A stretch of 36,774 bases of DNA. Source: Eubacterium sp. (GTDB lineage Bacteria; Bacillota_A; Clostridia; Lachnospirales; Lachnospiraceae). Shown here piece after piece: positions 32,015 to 36,774 of the stretch. The notes beneath the pieces are model-generated. The model made no database searches and had not been told where the DNA came from. It worked only from the letters and a program-made list of their open reading frames with translations. The translations under genes and the position numbers were made by a program. Positions within the stretch are counted from its first letter, which is position 1, and the number at the start of each line of letters is the position of its first letter. Location of the stretch: positions 1-36,774 of the forward strand of contig JAMPGN010000012.1 in the NCBI GenBank assembly GCA_023663915.1, written 5' to 3'.

Positions 32015-33697
32015 ATGTTAAATTACAAACGTTACAGAAAGAATCCGGTGGTGGATTATCCGGAGAGACAATGGCCGAATAAGGAGATCGAGAAAGCGCC
32101 TATCTGGTGCAGCGTGGATTTGCGGGACGGCAACCAGGCTTTGATCGATCCGATGATCGTGTCAGAGAAGATTGAGTTTTTTAACTATCTCATTAAGTTG
32201 GGATTTAAAGAGATTGAGATCGGCTTTCCGGCTGCGAGCCAGATTGAGTTTGACTTCCTGCGCCAGTTGATTGATCGCAGACTGATTCCGGACGACGTGA
32301 TTGTTCAAGTATTAACGCAGTGTCGTGAGGAGTTGGTTGAGAGAACTTTTGAGTCGATTCAAGGATGTAAACAGGCGATCGTTCATATCTACAACTCGAC
32401 TTCAACATTACAGCGTGACGTAGTGTTTCATATGAATAAAGAGCAGATCATCAATATTGCCGTAGAAGGAACAAAGATGGTAAAAAAACATGCGGCGAAT
32501 TTCCCCGGCAAGATTATTCTCGAATATTCTCCGGAGAGCTTTACCGGGACGGAGCTGGATTATGCTTTGGAAGTCTGTACCGCAGTGCAGGAAGAATGGG
32601 GGCCGACCAAAGAGAATCCGATGATTATCAATCTGCCTTCCACGGTGGAGATGAACACGCCGAACGTGTATGCGGACCAGATCGAGTGGATGAATACACA
32701 TTTTAAAAATCGTGAGAGCATTATCTTAAGCGTGCATCCGCACAACGACCGAGGTACTGGAGTGGCGAGCGCGGAGCTGGCGCTCCTTGCCGGCGCTGAT
32801 CGTGTGGAGGGAACATTGTTTGGCAACGGGGAAAGAACTGGTAACGTGGATATTATGAATATTGCATACAACATGTTTTCACAGGGAATCGATCCGAATC
32901 TTGCGATTGAGCATGTGAATGAGAGCATCGAGATCTATGAGCGGTGTTGTAAGATTCCGATTCATCCGAGACATCCTTATGCGGGCAAGATGGTGTTCAC
33001 GGCATTTTCGGGGTCGCACCAGGATGCGATCAACAAGGGCGTTCAGGCGATGAAGGAACGAAAGAGCGAGATCTGGCAGGTGCCTTATCTGCCGATAGAT
33101 CCGGCGGACATTGGCAGGGAGTATGAGCCGATCGTGCGCATCAACTCCCAGTCCGGCAAGGGCGGCGTGGCATTTATCATGGATACTTATTTCGGGTTCA
33201 AGCTGCCGAAAGGTATGCATAAGGAGTTTGCAAATGTGATCCAGCAGGTCTCCGAGAAACAGGGCGAAGTATCACCGGATCAGATCATGGACAATTTCCG
33301 CGAGCAGTATCTTGATCAGAAAGAGCCGATCCATTTCCGCAAGCTGCGTATGGATGATCTGAGCGGAGAAACCAAGTCACAGTTCGATACCAAGGTTACA
33401 GTACTCTACACAGATGAAGGTGTTGAGAAGACGTTTGAGGCGGTTGGCAACGGCCCGATTGACGCGGCGAAACGTGGCCTTCAGGAAGCGCTGGGCATTG
33501 ATATCAAGATCCTTGATTACGAAGAACATGCATTGCAGAGTGGTTCCAATTCACAGGCGGCGGCGTATATTCACCTGTTGGATATGGACAGCGGTAGAGT
33601 TACTTATGGCGTGGGTGTAAGCTCGAATATCACGAGGGCGTCTGTGCGGGCGATTTTCTCAGCGGTGAACCGATTGGAACTTGGACAGAAGAAGTAA
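32015..33697 (+). CDS. leuA: 2-isopropylmalate synthase (long, LeuA2-type)
   Basis: A 560-residue LeuA of the longer type common in actinobacteria and many Clostridia. It condenses acetyl-CoA with 2-oxoisovalerate in the first committed step of leucine synthesis. The active-site start CSVDLRDGNQAL lies near residues 32-43, the metal ligands appear in HPHNDRGTGVA near 239-249, and the C-terminal leucine-binding regulatory domain spans about 430-560. The ATG at 32015 is supported by GGAGG at 32002-32006; an in-frame ATG at 31964 sits in the terminator. leuB, leuC and leuD are not adjacent, and I see no T-box leader, so regulation probably differs from a normal leu operon. Confidence 0.95.
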   Translation: MLNYKRYRKNPVVDYPERQWPNKEIEKAPIWCSVDLRDGNQALIDPMIVSEKIEFFNYLIKLGFKEIEIGFPAASQIEFDFLRQLIDRRLIPDDVIVQVLTQCREELVERTFESIQGCKQAIVHIYNSTSTLQRDVVFHMNKEQIINIAVEGTKMVKKHAANFPGKIILEYSPESFTGTELDYALEVCTAVQEEWGPTKENPMIINLPSTVEMNTPNVYADQIEWMNTHFKNRESIILSVHPHNDRGTGVASAELALLAGADRVEGTLFGNGERTGNVDIMNIAYNMFSQGIDPNLAIEHVNESIEIYERCCKIPIHPRHPYAGKMVFTAFSGSHQDAINKGVQAMKERKSEIWQVPYLPIDPADIGREYEPIVRINSQSGKGGVAFIMDTYFGFKLPKGMHKEFANVIQQVSEKQGEVSPDQIMDNFREQYLDQKEPIHFRKLRMDDLSGETKSQFDTKVTVLYTDEGVEKTFEAVGNGPIDAAKRGLQEALGIDIKILDYEEHALQSGSNSQAAAYIHLLDMDSGRVTYGVGVSSNITRASVRAIFSAVNRLELGQKK

Positions 33698-33785
33698 TAA
33701 ATGCTGTATAGGATTTTGCATGGGATGATGCTGCAAACAGGCATTATCCGTAGAAGTCTCAATGGTAAAAGAAAGGGGTGCGTGT

Positions 33786-34502
33786 ATGGAACAGTTGGAA
33801 CAGCTTCGCCAGTGGGTGAAGGAAAGCAATAATATCGTCTTTTTCGGTGGCGCGGGGGTGTCTACCGAGAGCGGGATTCCCGATTTCAGGAGTGTGGACG
33901 GATTGTATCATCAGCAGTATGATTATCCGCCGGAGACGATCTTGAGCCACACATTTTACCGGCGGAAACCGGAAGAATTTTATCGGTTTTACCGTGCTAA
34001 AATGCTGTGTCTTGATGCCAAACCGAATGCAGCGCATTTGAAATTGGCAGAGTGGGAGCAGAAAGGCAAATTAAAGGCAGTGATCACCCAGAACATCGAC
34101 GGGCTGCATCAGGCGGCAGGAAGCAAAGTCGTGCTGGAACTGCACGGTTCCGTGCTGCGCAATTACTGCGAAAAATGTGGGAAATTCCACGATGTGGAGT
34201 ATATTGTCAATTCGGAAGGCGTTCCCGTATGCGAGTGCGGCGGAAGCATCAAGCCCGATGTGGTATTGTATGAGGAAGGGCTTGACCAGAAGACGCTCAC
34301 CGATGCAGTGCGCTATATCAGCGAGGCGGATGTATTGATTGTGGGTGGCACTTCGCTGGCGGTATATCCGGCGGCGGGACTGCTGGATTACTATAACGGC
34401 GATAAGCTGGTGTTAGTCAATAAGACGCCGACTCCCAGGGATAACATTGCGAATCTGATCGTCCAGGGAAGCATTGGGGAGATTTTCTCGCAGTTGGACT
34501 AA
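33786..34502 (+). CDS. cobB: Sir2-family NAD-dependent protein deacetylase
   Basis: A 238-residue sirtuin. The NAD pocket GGAGVSTESGIPDFRS lies near residues 18-33, TQNIDGLH near 101-108, and the catalytic base H120 is in LELHGS. Zinc ligands are CEKCG (near 128-132) and CECGG (near 149-153). It removes acyl groups from lysines with NAD as co-substrate. I prefer the ATG at 33786, behind AAAGGGGTG, over an in-frame ATG at 33762. Given the acyl phosphate chemistry elsewhere in this genome, non-enzymatic lysine acylation and its removal would be plausible physiology, but that is general inference. Confidence 0.94.
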   Translation: MEQLEQLRQWVKESNNIVFFGGAGVSTESGIPDFRSVDGLYHQQYDYPPETILSHTFYRRKPEEFYRFYRAKMLCLDAKPNAAHLKLAEWEQKGKLKAVITQNIDGLHQAAGSKVVLELHGSVLRNYCEKCGKFHDVEYIVNSEGVPVCECGGSIKPDVVLYEEGLDQKTLTDAVRYISEADVLIVGGTSLAVYPAAGLLDYYNGDKLVLVNKTPTPRDNIANLIVQGSIGEIFSQLD

Positions 34503-34535
34503 AACATCACGGCGGCAGAGAATACGGAGATTGGA

Positions 34536-34730
34536 ATGGACATTCAAGTAGGCGATATTCTAAAATTAAAAAAGCAGCATCCCTGCGGCTCTAAGGAGTG
34601 GGAAGTGCTGCGCGTCGGGGCGGATTTCCGCCTGAAATGCACCGGATGCGGTCATCAGATCATGATAGCGCGCAGGCAGGTGGAGAAGAATGTGAGGGGT
34701 GTTTCTAAACCTGCGAAGAATGTAGACTAG
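34536..34730 (+). CDS. DUF951 family protein
   Basis: A 64-residue basic protein, recognisable as DUF951 from IQVGDILKLKKQHPCGSKEW, then a central CTGCGHQIMIARR. Three cysteines (CG.. and CTGC) could make a small zinc site. The family is widespread in Firmicutes and its function is unknown; the small beta-barrel character suggests nucleic-acid binding, which is inference. It starts 33 bases after the sirtuin gene with CGGAGATTGG. Past its stop the base composition becomes more AT-rich. Confidence 0.85.
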   Translation: MDIQVGDILKLKKQHPCGSKEWEVLRVGADFRLKCTGCGHQIMIARRQVEKNVRGVSKPAKNVD

Positions 34731-34790
34731 AAATATCGAAATTTGAGTATTCTACAAATGTAAAAATATATGTAAAAGTCGATTTATATC

Positions 34791-34819
34791 TGGTAAAAAT
34801 CGATAATTTAAGATATAAT
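34791..34819 (+). promoter_or_regulatory. Probable promoter of the protease gene
   Basis: A perfect TATAAT at 34814-34819 lies 30 bases before the likely start. The best -35 at 17-base spacing, TGGTAA (34791-34796), is weak, so an activator or a different -35 may be used. Confidence 0.45.
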
Positions 34820-34848
34820 TACAAACAGAGGACTATAACATAGGATAC

Positions 34849-36009
34849 TTGAATGACTATATTGATAAAAGGCTGTCGCCTAATGAACTGATGGACGAAC
34901 TGAAGAGTTTGGTTAAGCGGTATAATTCATTGACGGGTAGATATTTATATTTGTATGTTGCGGCAATGGCGAAGCGTATACCTGGATTATCGCTTGAACA
35001 GGAGGACTTTTATATAATTCGAGATATGCTTAAAGATGTACAGGATGAACCGGAAATAGATGTTTATATAGAGACTCCGGGTGGAAATGGCGTGACTGCT
35101 GAAGAGATTGCACGATTTTTGCACAAGAAATTTTCCAGGGTAAATTTTATTGTGAGCGGCGAGGCAAAAAGTGCAGGCACGATCCTGGCTTTGTCCGGAA
35201 ATGATATTTATATGACAGAAACGGGAAGTTTAGGACCGATCGATGCACAAATACATATAGGACGTTCTGTCATATCAGCATATGATTATATGGAATGGAT
35301 CAATGCAAAGATGCAAGAGGCGGCTGTAAATGGTAAATTGAATCCCGTAGATGCGACAATGGTTGCACAGATTACTCCGGGAGAAATCCAGTTGGTAAAT
35401 CATTCGCTCGAATTTGCAAAGGATTTGGTAAAAGATTGGTTATACACATATAAATTCAGTAATTGGAAAGAAACATCCACACAAAAGATAGCCGTCACAG
35501 ATGAAATGAAGAAGCAGAGGGCAAATGAAGTAGCGGATGAATTTGCAAATCATTCCAGATGGAGGACTCATGGAAGGTCATTAAAAATTTCCGATCTCGA
35601 AGAAATCGGTTTGACGGTTAATAATCTTGAAGAAGTACCGGAAATAGCGGATGTAGTGTATAGGATACAATTTGTTTGTAAATTACTATTAGAGACTACT
35701 TCCATATATAAATTGTTTTTTGATGTAAATGGCAAAATCATAAAGCAGGCAGTTGCCGCAAATATACAGAATGAAGGTATTGAACGAAATAAAGGAAAAC
35801 CCAGTGTTGTTCAAATTGAGGTTAAGTGTGAAAAATGTGGAAAACCTCATAGGTTTTATAAAAAACTTACTGATGCTCCAGAGATTGATGTAGCTATGAA
35901 GGAAGAGAATTATACTGAATTGCCGGAAGAAGATTTTATAAAATGTGATTGCAATAATCAAATTGATTTAAAAGCGATCAAAAATGAAATTGAAATGGCA
36001 ATGAGGTAA
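34849..36009 (+). CDS. ClpP/SDH-fold serine protease with C-terminal zinc ribbon
   Basis: A 386-residue protein of the SDH (serine dehydrogenase proteinase)/SppA-like ClpP-fold group. The core is visible from DVYIETPGGNGVTAEEIARF (71-90); S108 in GEAKSAGTI is the likely nucleophile, with TGSLGPIDAQ at 125-134. H241 in RWRTHGR is a candidate second catalytic residue. A late CX2C (327, 330) and CXC (366, 368) make a zinc-ribbon-like tail that ordinary SDH proteases do not all have. No signal peptide or membrane helix is seen. The start is a TTG with TAGGA close upstream; an ATG at 34891 is a backup. The gene is more AT-rich than its left-hand neighbours and pairs with a 58-residue gene. Confidence 0.8.
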   Translation: MNDYIDKRLSPNELMDELKSLVKRYNSLTGRYLYLYVAAMAKRIPGLSLEQEDFYIIRDMLKDVQDEPEIDVYIETPGGNGVTAEEIARFLHKKFSRVNFIVSGEAKSAGTILALSGNDIYMTETGSLGPIDAQIHIGRSVISAYDYMEWINAKMQEAAVNGKLNPVDATMVAQITPGEIQLVNHSLEFAKDLVKDWLYTYKFSNWKETSTQKIAVTDEMKKQRANEVADEFANHSRWRTHGRSLKISDLEEIGLTVNNLEEVPEIADVVYRIQFVCKLLLETTSIYKLFFDVNGKIIKQAVAANIQNEGIERNKGKPSVVQIEVKCEKCGKPHRFYKKLTDAPEIDVAMKEENYTELPEEDFIKCDCNNQIDLKAIKNEIEMAMR

Positions 36010-36048
36010 GGTGTGGAATATGCTATGGTAAATTTAGGAGGAAAGTCT

Positions 36049-36225
36049 ATGAAACAGCAAATAGAAGTCGATCATGCAGTCATTACATTTTTAGATGATG
36101 TAAAAACAGGAAAATATGCGAATATTGAAAAAGATATAATTGAATTACCAAGAAATAGCCTTTCGCGGGATGAGTACGTTTTTGAGGAGGAAGACATACC
36201 AGTTTTTTATAGCATGTCGAATTAA
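36049..36225 (+). CDS. Small unknown 58-residue protein next to the protease
   Basis: A 58-residue acidic protein I do not recognise, starting KQQIEVDHAVITFLDDV and rich in Asp and Glu. It has no membrane segment. An in-frame ATG at 36013 lies upstream, but the ATG at 36049 has a near-perfect TTAGGAGGAAAG site and is preferred. It lies 39 bases after the protease stop and ahead of a terminator, so both form one small operon. A partner, adaptor or substrate of the protease is an obvious possibility, not a demonstrated one. Confidence 0.7.
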   Translation: MKQQIEVDHAVITFLDDVKTGKYANIEKDIIELPRNSLSRDEYVFEEEDIPVFYSMSN

Positions 36226-36256
36226 ATAAAAAGCTACATGGTGTTTACAAAGTAAG

Positions 36257-36309
36257 AGCCCAGGTTAAATTATCTGGATAGACGGGTAATTTAATGGGCT
36301 TTTATTTTA
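36257..36309 (+). terminator. Terminator after the protease operon
   Basis: AGCCCA (36257-36262) pairs with TGGGCT (36295-36300). After a GG bulge, TTAAATTA continues the stem against TAATTTAA, then TTTTATTTTATTC follows. Confidence 0.85.
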
Positions 36310-36362
36310 TTCTTGATTTAATTATTTATTTGGCTTAAATATTTCCACGTGGTGACTCTAAT

Positions 36363-36503
36363 TTATTTTGGTTTTTCACGTTTCTTTTGTGCTAAAGCTA
36401 AAGCCTTGTCATATTCTTTTTGTTCCAGCAATGCGATCACGTCGTCCCAATCTTCAATAATATCTAACAAGAAACCGTCATATTGTTTATCACTCATTCC
36501 CAT
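36363..36503 (-). CDS. Small unknown 46-residue protein, minus strand
   Basis: A minus-strand frame of 46 residues, beginning MGMSDKQYDGFLLDIIE and ending in a Lys/Arg-rich tail (QKKREKPK). It would form one or two amphipathic helices, with an EDWDDVIALLEQKEYDKALA segment in the middle. It is too short for confident family naming. Support for it being real: a close-to-consensus promoter at 36525-36553 on the same strand, AAGTGAG five bases before the start codon, and no other frame here. It converges on the terminator of the protease operon. Confidence 0.6.
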   Translation of the reverse strand: MGMSDKQYDGFLLDIIEDWDDVIALLEQKEYDKALALAQKKREKPK

Positions 36504-36524
36504 ATATGCTCACTTCGTGTTTTG

Positions 36525-36553
36525 ATTATATCAAAAGCATATCTGGCTGTAAA
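36525..36553 (-). promoter_or_regulatory. Promoter of the minus-strand small gene
   Basis: Read on the minus strand: TTTACA (36553-36548), exactly 17 bases, perfect TATAAT (36530-36525). It is 22 bases from the start codon. Confidence 0.75.
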
Positions 36554-36577
36554 GCATCAACGTTTCACTATAATTTA

Positions 36578-36613
36578 GAATGAAATCGAGAATGAAATCG
36601 CGCTGAAATCGCT
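36578..36613 (+). repeat. Three imperfect 12-base tandem repeats
   Basis: GAATGAAATCGA, GAATGAAATCGC and GCTGAAATCGCT lie head to tail between the two divergent promoters. A shared core is TGAAATCG. They look like binding sites for one protein serving both promoters. Confidence 0.55.
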
Positions 36614-36635
36614 GATTTATAATTTGAAAAACCTG

Positions 36636-36664
36636 TTGACGAAGGCATCGGTAAATGTTAAGAT
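36636..36664 (+). promoter_or_regulatory. Promoter of the small RNA candidate
   Basis: TTGACG (36636-36641), a 17-base spacer and TAAGAT (36659-36664), giving a start near 36671. This diverges from the minus-strand promoter about 85 bases to the left. Confidence 0.75.
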
Positions 36665-36670
36665 ATTTTA

Positions 36671-36765
36671 CAAGAGAGGGTGTTACCGTAAAGCAACGGT
36701 TCGCCTCGGTTAAGTGTAAATCAAAAAAGCAACCTAACTTTGGTCGGTGCGGTTGCTTTTTTGAT
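36671..36765 (+). ncRNA. Candidate small regulatory RNA at the right edge
   Basis: A unit of about 95 bases bounded by a good promoter and a very strong terminator with no room for a gene. Inside, ACCGT (36685-36689) can pair with ACGGT (36696-36700), and further loop positions follow. I do not match it to tmRNA, 6S, SRP or any riboswitch I know. Its compact layout is like the antisense RNA of par/type I toxin-antitoxin systems, with a two-way terminator that could be shared with a converging gene beyond the window. That reading is inference. Confidence 0.5.
36720..36765. terminator. Bidirectional-looking terminator
   Basis: A perfect 15-bp stem ATCAAAAAAGCAACC (36720-36734) with GGTTGCTTTTTTGAT (36751-36765) around a 16-base loop. 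A-run before and T-run after allow function from both strands. Confidence 0.9.
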
Positions 36766-36774
36766 GTCTTTTAT

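Noticed and set aside
36661..36765. A known riboswitch or housekeeping RNA (SRP, 6S, preQ1, c-di-GMP)
   Set aside because: None of the conserved core sequences of these classes is present.

Overview
The window looks like chromosome from a motile, strictly anaerobic member of the Clostridia, most like Lachnospiraceae. Four things point there: the mbl-flgF-flgG linkage shared with Bacillus, a ComF-YvyF pair, the cdaA-cdaR-glmM operon, and ferredoxin-linked 2-oxoacid oxidation with butyrate-kinase type ATP formation. All recognisable genes but one small reading frame lie on the + strand. I saw no rRNA, tRNA, CRISPR array, transposase or phage gene.

Region 1 (359-11850) is a catabolic cluster. 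A LysR-type regulator and a P-loop ATPase come first. Then follow a histidine-decorated LVIVD-repeat beta-propeller, an EthD-like duplicated alpha/beta-barrel protein, a four-subunit 2-oxoacid:ferredoxin oxidoreductase (delta-alpha-beta-gamma), a phosphotransacylase/acyl kinase pair, an OFA-type MFS carrier, a small membrane protein and an Fe-S/zinc-ribbon flavoprotein. A strong terminator closes the cluster. My reading is import of an organic acid, processing by the propeller, EthD-like protein and flavoprotein, oxidation of a 2-oxoacid to acyl-CoA, and substrate-level phosphorylation. The substrate is unknown and this is the best candidate for an undescribed pathway.

Region 2 (11917-18487) has a separately transcribed PLP aminotransferase, then uvrB with a LexA-type SOS box, then uvrA. 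Region 3 (18635-23137) holds an unknown Glu-rich coiled-coil gene, a riboswitch-like structured leader with terminator, mbl, two flagellar rod genes, a striking array of palindromic repeats and a FlgJ-like rod-binding gene.

Region 4 (23202-31581) is a long co-directional run: recD2, comF, yvyF, two unknown membrane proteins, cdaA (c-di-AMP synthase), cdaR and glmM. Region 5 (31585-34730) has HPr, leuA, a sirtuin and a DUF951 gene, with the first two separated by a clear terminator.

Region 6 (34731-36774) is visibly more AT-rich and looks accessory. It holds a ClpP/SDH-fold serine protease with a C-terminal zinc ribbon, a 58-residue partner gene, a 46-residue gene on the minus strand, short tandem repeats, and a compact promoter-RNA-terminator unit at the right edge that may be a small regulatory RNA.
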